Origin: Phytophthora quininea
Taxonomy: Eukaryota > Oomycota > Peronosporomycetes > Peronosporales > Peronosporaceae
Direction: 5' to 3'
Assembly (NCBI GenBank): GCA_011947345.1
Contig: JAAVTG010000039.1
Coordinates: 310,001-374,000, forward strand
Length of the DNA: 64,000 bases
The position numbers were made by a program, and so were the translations under genes. This document shows positions 20,519 through 30,724 of this stretch, piece after piece (the first letter of the stretch is position 1; each line of letters begins with the position of its first letter). The notes beneath the pieces are model-generated. The model made no database searches. It saw only the letters and a program-made list of their open reading frames with translations, and was not told where the DNA came from.

Positions 20519-23500
20519 TCAAAAATAATTGCTGCTCGACTTTGCCTCTCCTTCTCGGAGGTATGAGCTGGTTGCAGATGACAGAAAGCCGATTCCCTTG
20601 GCAGCCGATGACAGCAGATTTGTTCCCGACGTTGCTGCAGTGAAGATGTTCGAGCTTGCTGACGACGACAACAGATTCTGCAGCTTCAAAGAGGATGGTT
20701 GTGAGCCTGACGCATCGTATTGCTCATGGAAAAGCGTTGTGCTGTTCGTTCGGCTTCGGCCATCCGTCGCGTCATCGTCACTTGTGCGCGACATCGAAGA
20801 CAAAGTGCGCTGGAATCTACGGCGGCTTGATGGAACCGGAAGCAAGGAGAATCTCGCAACAGGCTCTGCAATGCGAGCAAGCGGCCTACTGTCCTGAGCG
20901 CTAATGACGACTTCTTTCCCATCTAAGGCACAAAAACAAGGGGTTAGATCATGTTTTATCTCATCATCACCTTCCTACAGAACTTACTGATCTTGTTGAT
21001 GTCGTTCGATTCTGATAACGACGAAAACAACAGTCGGCTCTTGCGGAATTGCACCACGACGTTTTCAATCAATTGCGGGCCGTAAATCTCCCAGTCCACA
21101 GGGTCGATAAACTCGCGCATACGCTCAAATAGACCTTTCAACTTCAGCAGTCCAGGCGAGCACTCCTCTGGATTCAGCTCATCGCCCCATCCAAAGCGAA
21201 TAAAATCAGAAAACCCCAACGTGGCTCGAACGAAATACATGTCAAACAGGAACTGCTGGATGCAGCACTCTCCAAAATTCAGCACCGATTCTTTTTGCGT
21301 CGACTTTGCATCAACAAGCAGCGTCACTGCAGCATCATAAACAGCCACACTAACAATGGTAAGCTGTTCGACCAGGACGCCACGAATTGTGCGCTGCATT
21401 AGCTTGATCTGGTCTTCCTTGGCTCCAACGGAGCTCTGAATCATCCAGTTCGCGTCGTCCAAGCTATAGCAACATGAGAATAAGAAACTCGATACAGTTG
21501 GCGTTTCGCACCAGGGTAGCCAAACTTTCTCGTCTCCTAATGCCAGCTCTGATTCTGAAGAGGAATCATCGGTGTCGCCGCCAAGACCCTCATCAGAAAT
21601 GACTTGCTCAATCCAACCTTCGTGGGTAGCAATCCATTCCTACAGAATGAAAATAGTAAGAAAACCTGGACTGCTCGTAAAGTATGGAGTGATCTCGCTC
21701 GTACCTCGTTTGTCGAGTCATATTGCTCAATTTGTATCAACTCGCGCAGCGGATCGATTTTCTGATTCAACAGCATTCGAGCCCACGCTTCGCAATATCT
21801 CTTTGATAGGCCATGGAGCACGTTGACGAAAAGTTGCGGATAAGAAGTTTTCTTCTTGATCTCAGACACAAGATACAGGAGTGCAAGCCCAGAGTGTCAA
21901 CTCGTCTCAACTCTTCGTCAATAAAGCTGTCAATTGAATCATTTCCTCCATTGAGAATATCCTAGACAACCAGACAATACCTGTTTAGTCTCCCACAAAT
22001 GTTTTGATATCCACGATCTCAAACTTACCTCCAGTGTTTCACGCAGCTGTGCCTTTCTTACAAACCCATCAGTACCATATTTAGCGAATGCAGGGCCAAC
22101 CACTGACCGCGCAGGATCCATCTCGGGTATTGATACACTATCCGTGTTTCCAGGAAAGAGAATATTCATTTGGCTTGGAAACTCAGCGACAACTCCCGCA
22201 AAAATATTCGATATGTTCAGAAAGACGCTTGGAAGTTGGACGCCCCCGTCAATTCCTCCATCAGACGTCCGTTCCCCGGAAGAGAATATTCCCTCTCAAA
22301 AAATATCACCAGCTTGAATAACGTCCGAAGGAACTCTTCGGTTAAAACACTTTGGAGATCACTCGCATCCAGGTCAGCCGCTCTTGTTTGGATGACCTTG
22401 AAGTATTCGTAAAACTTCACGTTCTTGAGTCGGTGGTCGCTTCTTGCGTTTCCTGCAATCGTGTCCTCAAGAGTTCCACGGATTTGCGCTTTAATTGCCT
22501 CAAGAGCTTCGACAAAGAGCTTTGAACCAAATCCCGCGTTCGCTTCCGAAACGCTTCAGCAAATAGGACATAGAAGACTGATCCAACTGATCCAGGTGCC
22601 TGTTTATCGTGACTCACAGGTGATACCAAGTGCAGCTCACCAAGAATGTGACCCCACAGACTTATATCCTCGCAGCCTCCACTAGCTTCACTAGCGGCGT
22701 TAAGCTTTGACTGGACTTGAGACAACAATGAAATGGTGTCAATGCTTGAAATAATCGGCAGCACAACCTCAGCGATCTATGAGCAGAAAACGTGTTAGAC
22801 TGTGATACAGCGTGGCAAATAATGACTTTCTCGCTACTGTACCTGATGCTGTTCTCTTTGGAACCACTTGCTCAGCCTTTTCAACAACCCCCAGACGAGA
22901 CAAAGGCATCCAGCCCATCTTTAAAATGTTGTGGTAACTGCGGGGTGGACATCAAATGGCTAGTGGTATTTCCGCCCCCAAAGATTTCCTCTGCCTGCAC
23001 CATTGTCATGCTGATGGTCTTTAATATAACCATCAGCACTCGATCCTGTCGAAAGCTCGCTTTGGAAAGCTGGTCCTTGTGTTCTTTTTGCGAATACCCG
23101 ACATCCACTTGGAACGAGCACTTATAAATGCCTCAACGAGCATCTCAGCATCTGCCGGCGGATCGCTTAGCACTGCTAACGCACACAAGTTATCAGCATA
23201 GAAGCGACTGGTTTTCCCTCGGCATCGTAAGTAGCTTTTTGCGCATGTCACCAGTCTCTGCATAATACACAGGACGTGTTAGAAATGCCACTCCATTCGT
23301 TCAGATGCAGACCAATTCCTGTACCTGTCGAAAGCTCTGAATGCACGTCCACTGGGTCGCAAGGAACGGAAACTCCCGAGCACATTCCTTCCCTGAACAC
23401 TCTGCATGAATTTCTTCAGCCCGTTGATACAGTTGCAGTGCTTGCAGAGTCTCTCCTTCATCCAATAACTGCCACATCTTCTCAGGGACGTTCACAAGGA

Positions 23501-23962
23501 GTGCCGCCTTGTCGGCATCCGTTTCCAGGCTAGGATGTGATCGTTGTTCATCTTGTGGTGTGCATTCCAGCTCTTTTGACAGTTGGTATTCCACTGACAA
23601 CGCACTTGCAAGTGCTTGATCCATCTGCTTCCATATCTCCGGCATTTCCTTCAGAGACACTTCGAGACGCAGCGCAGCCGAGTGCATGTTGACGATCTTG
23701 TCGGCAGACTCGATCAGGTCGCGGTACCGCACGCCGATCATCTTTTGCATCTCCTTGGTCTTGTTCTCCTTCTCCTTGCTGGGGTTATATGAACAATGTC
23801 AATGACGGATACAACCAATCTTCCCCTACACAAGCAGCTACGAATCGCTACGCACCGTGTCCGCTCGAGCAGCACCTTGGCGTCTGCGATGGAGAGGCGG
23901 CGCAGGAAGTCCGCTGCGTCTTCAGCGCGTGGCTCCCCGCGAGCACCCGCCACGGTCGCCAT
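20519..23962 (-). CDS. COG1: Conserved oligomeric Golgi complex subunit 1
   Basis: Subunit of the COG tether for retrograde intra-Golgi vesicles. The start at 23962 encodes MATVAGARGEPRAEDAADFL then RRLSIADAKVLLERTR; the next exon has the COG1 hallmark KMIGVRYRDLIESADKI followed by a heptad-rich helix. Later exons include LCALAVLSDPPADAEMLVEAF, SQKEHKDQLSKASFRQ, KFYEYFKVIQTRAADL, GLSKRYCEAWARMLL and FLFDMYFVRATLGFSDFIRF, all helical, as expected for COG1. I count about eight exons. A break near 23108 needs one base. The last exon (20922-20519, Ser-rich, ending AKSSSNYF) is joined only if one more base is supplied at its junction; otherwise the protein ends soon after FCRKVMMR at 20956. COG2 lies 22 kb away in the same window. 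Confidence 0.75.
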
Positions 23963-24031
23963 AGCCTCGTTGCTTAAAGGGGAGAGCTGCACGAAGTGGC
24001 TAACGCCACAATTTCGGAATGGTGCTACCTA

Positions 24032-24052
24032 AAAAGTTACAGTGTAACTTTT
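24032..24052. promoter_or_regulatory. Perfect 9-bp inverted repeat in the COG1/SANT divergent promoter
   Basis: Arms AAAAGTTAC (24032-24040) and GTAACTTTT (24044-24052) are perfect complements around the spacer AGT. It lies 70 bp from the COG1 start and 20 bp before the SANT-protein ATG, a position suited to a shared operator. Related GTTAC palindromes occur at 37111 and 45911. Confidence 0.4.
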
Positions 24053-24071
24053 GTATTCAGCTCTTTGGATA

Positions 24072-25703
24072 ATGGCGCGCCCGCGTCGAGTTGAGGGCGA
24101 TGCGGACGCCTCGCGCAGCGTGTCGGAGGAGCGCTCGCCTCTGACGCCGAGGAAGGCGGCGCTGCTCAGAGTGCAGAAGAGACCCGTCGTGGTAAGGAGG
24201 TCACAGCGCTGTCGTTGAGCTTTACAATCGCTCTAAAGTCCATGTTTGTTTGCCAGATGATGCTAGACTCCACAAGCGGAGACGAAGAAGGAAGCGCAGA
24301 CGACCGAGATGACCGTAAAGTGGCGACAGCAGCATCGGTCTGGAAGGGTGACGAGTTGTCAGACCCCACCAATTCGGATGGTATGACGATGATCCGTCTC
24401 AGTAGCGGTGTGATACTTTATAGGTGACATGTGACTGTGGTGCTGTCTTCCATAACCAGTTAAGCTGAACAATATTCGGAGATACCTCCGAGCTGCTCGA
24501 TCCTTATACGAGATGCAGTTCCAGATGAAGCGTCCTGCAGCCATTTTGAAGATGAAGCCGAACTCGGTGAGAGGAACAAGACGATGAATCTGTGCTGCTT
24601 CTTTATTTTACCAGCTGATGAGAACTTGCTGGTGGTAGTTCGGACTGAAAAGCCGCTCGACATTCGATGCACTAGCTGCGCTAGTGTCTCCGCTTCGAGC
24701 TCCCAAATTTTTGGTGCGCGAAGCTGAGCATTATGTCATGTTGACAAGACTAACACTGCGCAGACAACTGGACAGGACTGGAAATCGGTTTGTTTGAGGA
24801 GGCGTTCGAGCGCTTTGGCAAAGATTTTCACGCAATCGCCGAGCAGGTGTATAGCTAGCGCAGCTCCGTGTGGTGTATCTTTTGTTGCCAACTTTTGCCT
24901 TGTATCTACCTAGCTCTCGAACAAGACCGTACAAGATACCATTGCATTCTACTACACCTGGAAGAAGCATGGGTCATGCGCGAAAACTCGATGCCCAGAA
25001 GGCGATGGCAACTTGTCGGATGAATTTTTACCAGAACCTGAGCCAGACGTATCCAGTGAAACACTAAAGCTGATGGATCTTCTTCGAAGTACGTGTCCTG
25101 CAAGCAACTCCAAAGCTATTCGTTTCTAACCACAACGAATTCCCACAGAGCGTCAACTTTATATTCAAGACTACTTGGATGCTGCTCGAGCGATGTATTC
25201 TCCGCATCCCCCATACGCGTCGAACCACAAACGGCAAAAGGTTTCGGATTTTGGCTTGCAGCGCGTATCCTGCTTTCAGCAAGCACTTCGCGGTCTGTCA
25301 CCGTTACGCGTGCCTTCTGCATTAGGTAATTTTGCATCGCTGCTCCTTCTAACCACTGAGAAAAGAAATCTAACGGCTCGATATTGTTACGGCCTACTAG
25401 ACTCATGGACCCCCTTTGAGATCAGAGTGTTCGAGGTCGCTATCGAATGCTACGGCAAGGAGTTCCATCAGATCGCCGATGTGGTGGGTGGTATCCTATA
25501 GTGTTGCAATGCAGGTGAAAGGGATCTCACACGTTTGTCTGACGACGCAGATCGGCAGCAAGTCGTGCAGGGATGTGATCGCATTCTACTACATCTGGAA
25601 GAACGATTCTCATTACCAAGTCGTGAAGAACCGATGGGAAAGCAAGAACGAAGTTCGTCCAACCAAGAAGTCATCTACTGCCTCCAAGAACAAATGCGCA
25701 TGA
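24072..25703 (+). CDS. Double SANT-domain chromatin protein (MIER/RCOR-like)
   Basis: Nuclear co-repressor-like protein in about eight small exons. The start MARPRRVEGDADASRSVSEE is basic and acidic. After a helical exon (KLNNIRRYLRAARSLYEMQF) come two SANT domains: WTGLEIGLFEEAFERFGKDF then NKTVQDTIAFYYTWKK, and WTPFEIRVFEVAIECYGKEF then SKSCRDVIAFYYIWKN. The FYYxWKK ending is the form in MIER, MTA and RCOR proteins, which recruit class I histone deacetylases. No clear ELM2 domain is visible; either it is divergent or the protein lacks it. One exon junction (near 24560-24618) is one base out of phase. It ends at 25703, tail-to-tail and 92 bp from the DNA-kinase-like PHD protein. Confidence 0.7.
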
Positions 25704-25794
25704 TCAAATTGTCAGTGTTCATCCACTGTGTATTTCAATCGAACCATCCGAGACGGCACAGCTGTATCTCGCGTGTGTGTAGACGCTAGCTAGT

Positions 25795-27635
25795 TCAATC
25801 GATGGAGATTACATCCTGCTCTGCAACCATGCCTTCATGTGGGTAATTCTGAAGAGTCTTGCACGCAGAGCAAACCCAAGACGACGGGGATCTCCTTCAT
25901 GCTGATGCAGTAGGTGTGGAACATGCGCAGGCACATATCACACATGACTAAGTCCTCATCGTTTTCCGGCTTGGCGCAGATCTCGCAAACTTCCGCGTCG
26001 TTCATGTACGTGCGGGATACATACGCCGTGGGTTGCGTCGTTCCGGGCTCTTGCTTTTGCGGCTGCTTTTGCTCCATCAGTTTAATGTTGCGATACACCT
26101 GGTAACCATGAAGCGCATGACCGATGTTCTTCAGGTCCAGCTTCTGGTTCATGAAGTAAGGGAAATCCACTTGCAGCGCTTTGAATCCCTGAAATTGGCG
26201 CTGCTGCAGCAGACTTGCCAAAGCGGTGTACTCCGACGGGCGGGCACGATTTTTGCCGAAGATCTGAACCAGGCTCTTCCTCGCGTCCAGAGAGAGCCAT
26301 ACAAACTTGTCCGTAACGAAGTCCTCGGACAGCATGTGCAGCTCCATCATATCACACACGACTTGCCAGCACGTGAAGGACCCAAGAGCATTATCCTGGA
26401 AGCCACGGAGGGTATTAAAGATATCCTCAGAGGACGTGGAATTCTTCACAGCAACCGTGCACTCGTCGATATTCTCCAAGAACTGCTCCAGAGTCTCAAT
26501 AAAAGTCGCAACTGTGAGACTGCGGTCCCCGGCAAGTAGCCGGGTGTCTTCAGAGCGCTTCGCCATCGCCAGCAGACTGCGAGTACATCCTTTCAGTTCC
26601 ATTGATTTACCAGTAAAAACGTCGCTGGCAGCTGAACTTACCGCGTCTTGAAGATAGTGAAGTCGTCGGAACTGGGGATGCCCTTAAGTCGATGAAACGT
26701 CTCGAGTTGGTTGCAATACCTGAAAACCACAGCCATCCAGAGCACCTCACGCAGACCCAGACGGCCTTGGTGCGACTGCTGCCACCGGAGTACATGCTTT
26801 CGAAGGTACGCAGTGCTGCGGTCAAGCTCGCGATAAATGTTGCACGTTGCTGTACAAAAGAAAGTGTCAGTATCCACAACAATCACTTTTCCTTGTATGG
26901 TTCCCCGAATCTTACCAAATTTGATAAGACAGGTGTCAACTCGCGGCTCATCGTTGTTGAAAGAATAGCTAAAAAAGATCCATCATCAACAACAAGGACA
27001 TGTTCAAATGCCAGGAGTCTGCCGTACCTGTGCCACATGCCGTGACGCTGATAGACAAAGTCGTAGAAGGTAAGAGCCCCGAGCCACCAGCTCTTGTATC
27101 CACCGCCGTCCGCGCTGTCCAGGAGTTGGTCTCCCAGAAAGTTGAGTTGACGACGCTGACGCTTCGCCGGCTCCGCGCTGTCGTTCTTGATGCGCTTCAA
27201 CGGCGAGCGCGAGTTGTCATCCACGCGCTGCTTCTTCCGACGCATGTAGGTCTCCTCACACTCCTTACTGCACACTGGGACCGACGCCATGCCGCGCCTG
27301 GAGGCGGTGCGGAACTCTGGATTGGCTGCGTTGCAAATGAAGCACTCGCTCGCAGTAACTTTGGCCCCGTCCTTAGATCGCAGGCCTTTCATCTCGAGAT
27401 ACTTGGCCTCGCAGCCGACGGAGCACACGGGCACGGGCGGGGCCTTCTTGTTGGTGTTGGTAGACATGAACTCTGGGTTGGGCATGTGGCAGATGAAGCA
27501 CTCGGCTAAGTTGACGCCGGCCGACGGCGTCACCACGTCGTCAGGACCCGCGGCGTCTCCGTCCTCACTATCCGTGGCATGTGCGCTGCTGCAGCTCTTG
27601 TTGAACCAGCGGCTCAGCTGGAAGTCGTCGCCCAT
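25795..27635 (-). CDS. 5-hmU DNA kinase / thymine-pyrophosphorylase-like protein with tandem Cys motifs and a PHD finger
   Basis: Exons 27635-27028, 26968-26916, 26849-26642 and 26576-25795 join in phase and give 549 residues after one corrected base near 25887. N-terminus: two copies of a zinc-binding-looking unit (ECFICHMPNPEF...VPVCSVGCEAKYLEMKG; ECFICNAANPEF...VPVCSKECEETYMRRKK), spacing like TRASH/FCS fingers. Core: EPRVDTCLIKFATCNIYREL then DRSTAYLRKHV; REVLWMAVVFRYCNQLETF; FTCWQVVCDMMELHML; ALHGYQVYRNIK. This order (KFxxxxYRELDR, FxxxNxxET, GxFxxxQxxxD, ALHxYxxY) is that of the helical HMUDK / alpha-glutamyl-putrescinyl-thymine pyrophosphorylase family, which phosphorylates 5-hydroxymethyluracil in phage DNA. 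C-terminus: a PHD finger (VCEICAKPENDEDLVMCDMC...FHTYC); the last Cys pair (WVCSACKTL) appears only after the frame correction. A chromatin-linked DNA-base-modifying role is an inference. Confidence 0.65.
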
Positions 27636-27968
27636 GTTCCCCGCCCTGTTGTCGTCCGCGCCAATAACCAAATGATACCGTATGGTCTCAGCTAAGTGCG
27701 ATGTGAAACGCGATCTTGTGTAAGACACACAAACAGTTACTCTTCGTGTACCCTTCCTAGTGGATTTAGCCTCGTCAGACACGAAGCAACATGAGCGTTG
27801 GGAGCAAGTTGAAACATGGTGTTCATTGATCGATAATTGTGCGCGCTCGCCGCTGCTGCTCGACAAGCTTCTTTCCTGGACCAGGGAGCAGGCTGGTGCT
27901 CGGCGTGCTCCTGTGTCACATCTCACCTACACATGCGTTCCTTGAAAACTCGATAAGATACTCGTCGC
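27636..27968. other. Intergenic region / 5' UTR
   Basis: 333 bp between the DNA-kinase-like gene start and the transaldolase stop, both on the minus strand. An open frame extends upstream of the chosen ATG to 27926 but has no domain character. I see no RNA gene or repeat. Confidence 0.4.
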
Positions 27969-28973
27969 CTAGGCGCTCAGCTTGGCCTTCAGGATCGTCT
28001 CGAGCTTGACAATGTCCGCGCTGAAGCCGCGGATACCCTCAGCCAGCTTCTCGGTGGCCATGGCGTCCTCGTTCATGCTCAGACGGAAGTCCTTCTCGGC
28101 GTAGGAGACCTTCTCGCCCGTGTAAGCCTTGGCGGCCGCCTCGGCGTCGAGCTTCTTGGTGAGCTTGTCCGTGGACTTGGTCAACTCCTCCAGAAGCGCA
28201 GGAGAGATGGTCAGGCGGTCGCAGCCCGTCAGCTCAGTGATCTCGCCCGTGTTACGGAAGCTGGCGCCCATGACGATGGTCTTGTAGCCGTACTTCTTGT
28301 AGTACTGGTAAATCTTGGTCACCGACACGACGCCGGGGTCCTCGTGGGACTCGTAGCTGGACTTGCCGGTCTTAGCCTTGTGCCAGTCCAGAATGCGGCC
28401 GACGAAGGGTGAGATGAGCGTGGCGCCGGCCTCGGCGCAGCCCACGGCCTGGGCGAAGCCGAACAGCAGCGTCATGTTGCAGGAGATGCCCTCTGTCTGC
28501 AGCTGCTTGCAGGCCTGGATGCCCTCCCAGGTGCTGGCGATCTTGATGAGGATGCGGTCCTTCTTGATGCCGGCCTTCTCGTACAGCTCGATGATGCGGT
28601 GGGCGCGGTCGATCGTGCCCTGGGTGTCGAAGCTTAGACGGGCGTCCACCTCCGTGGACACGTAGCCGGGCACGACCTTGAGGATCTCCAGGCCGAAGTT
28701 GACCGACAGCTTGTCGATGACGTAGCCCAGGCGCTCGGCCTCCGACAGGTCGGCGGACAGGCCCTTGCCGTAGGCGACGGCGTCGTCCACGAGCGCGGCG
28801 TACTGCTCCATCTGGGCGGCCTTGAACAGCAGCGACGGGTTGGTGGTGGCGTCCTGCGGCTTGTACTTGTTGATCTGCTCAAAGTCGCCCGTGTCGGCCA
28901 CCACGGTGGTGAACTGCTTGAGCTGGTCGAGCTGCGAAGCTTCGCGGGCCTTCTTGTTCGGGGATGCCGGCAT
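27969..28973 (-). CDS. Transaldolase
   Basis: Non-oxidative pentose phosphate pathway enzyme; it moves a dihydroxyacetone unit from sedoheptulose 7-phosphate to glyceraldehyde 3-phosphate through a Schiff-base lysine. Intact single exon of 334 residues, the normal length. Motifs: [35 protein letters not shown], the active-site strand [13 protein letters not shown] with the catalytic Lys, [19 protein letters not shown], and [12 protein letters not shown]. The ATG at 28973 is chosen because the residues before it, to 29084, look like UTR and [20 protein letters not shown] is a normal cytosolic start. Strong C- or G-ending codon preference, as expected for a highly expressed gene. The frame is unbroken. 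Confidence 0.97.
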   Translation of the reverse strand: MPASPNKKAREASQLDQLKQFTTVVADTGDFEQINKYKPQDATTNPSLLFKAAQMEQYAALVDDAVAYGKGLSADLSEAERLGYVIDKLSVNFGLEILKVVPGYVSTEVDARLSFDTQGTIDRAHRIIELYEKAGIKKDRILIKIASTWEGIQACKQLQTEGISCNMTLLFGFAQAVGCAEAGATLISPFVGRILDWHKAKTGKSSYESHEDPGVVSVTKIYQYYKKYGYKTIVMGASFRNTGEITELTGCDRLTISPALLEELTKSTDKLTKKLDAEAAAKAYTGEKVSYAEKDFRLSMNEDAMATEKLAEGIRGFSADIVKLETILKAKLSA

Positions 28974-29424
28974 CTTGGTGGAGTGGAGGATGAGGTGGGG
29001 AGTCTGGTGCTTGGTCTTCAGGCCGCAGATTCGAAAGTGACCTGGCCTGGATCGTGCGTCGTCAGCGCGGGTATACAAAAACAAGTGACGGCAGCGCGCT
29101 TACAAAAGCAGCATATATCCTATAAATCGGGTACGAATTACTAAACAGCTACATTTTACGCACTATTACGTGCCACCAGCGACACGTTTGACTGCGCATC
29201 AAACTTGTTTACCTTGATGACAGGACTTTGTATGCGACAGTAGTGGCAACTTGGCTCACTTGCCGATCTGGACGCACCAAGCGGAGAGCGCTATGGCGGA
29301 CATGGTAGGCCGCAAAGGGTTCGTTTGCATGCTGTTGGCGAGCACGGTTCAGGTGTCTAGTAGTTGATCGCGTTCTACTTATATTCTAAGCTGCATCACA
29401 CCGACACCTGTCCGAAGCTGCGGC
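28974..29424. other. Intergenic region: transaldolase promoter and SAM-carrier 3' end
   Basis: 451 bp between two minus-strand genes. Only short open frames occur, including a 26-codon plus-strand one at 29293 that I do not support. No repeat or RNA gene seen. Confidence 0.4.
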
Positions 29425-30530
29425 TCACAAAACTGCTGCAAACGTTGAGGTGGCCTTCTCGTACATGCCGAAGAAGACGAACCCGCCGATGCTGATCCAC
29501 ATCGTGCGCGGACCGACACCGGAAAAGAGGCGCTTCACACCTTCGTCCTTGTACACGCGTGAGAGCGTGTTCACTGTGCCATGGTACGGAACACCCTTGG
29601 CGTCCTTGCCGAGCATCAAACGCGTCTTCACCACATCGAGCGGCGTTGTGACGCACGCCGCCACGCCACCAGCAATCGAGCCGCAGACTGCGCCTTGGAA
29701 CGAGGACACGGGGGCATTCTGTTTCTTCGACCATTGGTACTGCAGTACAAACAACACGTCAGGAGTCTGTCATCAAGTGTAAAACCAAGAAAATATATTT
29801 TCCTACCTTCAGGCCCTCCCAGAGCGGAAACTGGATGAACGAGAAGGGGATCTCGCGTGCGATCATGCTCCAGTAGCCTCGGTAGAATCCCCGAATACCG
29901 TCCGCTGCGCGAATTGCATTCAACGCCTCCGGCAGCGACTTGTACACGCCTGTCTGCATGCGCTGCTTCACGATCTCCGTTGGGGTACGGACCAAACACG
30001 CTGCCTAGACATACAAAACACCGTCATACTCGTCAGCTTACTACGCTGTTCCTAGCAGCAAAATACATCAACAAAACACTTGCCATTTCACCTGAGGCGG
30101 CGGCAACCATGTGCACGAGTGGCGAGTGTCTGTGGTTGGGAGCAACGATGCCGATGGCCGACTTGGAGGTTTCGTACGTGCTGAAGAAGAGAGCGCCTGC
30201 AGCGTACAGCATTCGGTGATTAGCCTCACGGCCCTCAATTCACAGCAGCGACACCTCACGAACCTCCTGGCGCAGATCCTGCAGCAGCAGCAGACAACCC
30301 CGAGTAGACTCCTCGGAAGCCGCCAGCCTTGAAGAAGCCGTTTGCCGACTGCAGGCGCGTCTTGATGGTGTCCAGCGGGAAGAGCGCAATGTCTACAGAT
30401 GTTCCTGCCACGGCCCCGCCCTGCGGTAGCCACAACAATCAGTGACAGCTCAATAGGTGCAGCTGGTTGTCATCATCCGCACCAGCAGCGCGGGGAAGAA
30501 GCCCCTCTCGGGCGGCGCGCTGTCCGCCAT
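29425..30530 (-). CDS. Mitochondrial S-adenosylmethionine carrier-like protein (SLC25A26 type)
   Basis: Mitochondrial inner-membrane carrier with three repeats of two helices. Five exons. Exon 1 (from 30530) is [16 protein letters not shown]; exon 2 has [20 protein letters not shown] then TRLQS and GFRGVYSGL, matching the SAM-carrier first repeat (Px[DE]xx[KR]). Repeat 2 has [15 protein letters not shown], with [20 protein letters not shown], a hallmark of SAM carriers; repeat 3 has [14 protein letters not shown]. Stop at 29425. The intron after SGEM uses a GC donor (GCAAGTG, starting 30083), an otherwise good splice signal. Carrying SAM into mitochondria is the family role; no residue here proves the substrate. 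Confidence 0.87.
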
Positions 30531-30562
30531 ACCGATCTTGCCTGTTTCGCCAGACGAGCGAA

Positions 30563-30612
30563 ATTGCAATTGCAACTTGCGGCTGGCCTTTCACACGCGC
30601 CAATAGCCAATC
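30563..30612. promoter_or_regulatory. Divergent promoter with two CCAAT boxes and a 12-bp palindrome
   Basis: The 195-bp gap between the SAM carrier and DRG2 holds two CCAAT boxes in tandem (30600-30604 and 30608-30612, the second as AGCCAATCAG) and the perfect palindrome TTGCAATTGCAA (30563-30574). An Inr-like TCATTTCCC follows at 30657. This is a plausible bidirectional promoter, read from sequence only. Confidence 0.4.
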
Positions 30613-30724
30613 AGCACGGTCTCTTCTGAATCATATTGCATACTGCCTACGATATGTCATTTCCCGTGGGTGGCGGTCAGCGAGGAGGAAGCGGCTTCGA
30701 GGCCGCAAGCAGATCGCGGCAGCC

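Noticed and set aside
29293..29370. 26-codon plus-strand mini-ORF starting MADMVGRK
   Set aside because: No splice-linked continuation, no family match, and it sits in an intergenic region between two minus-strand genes.
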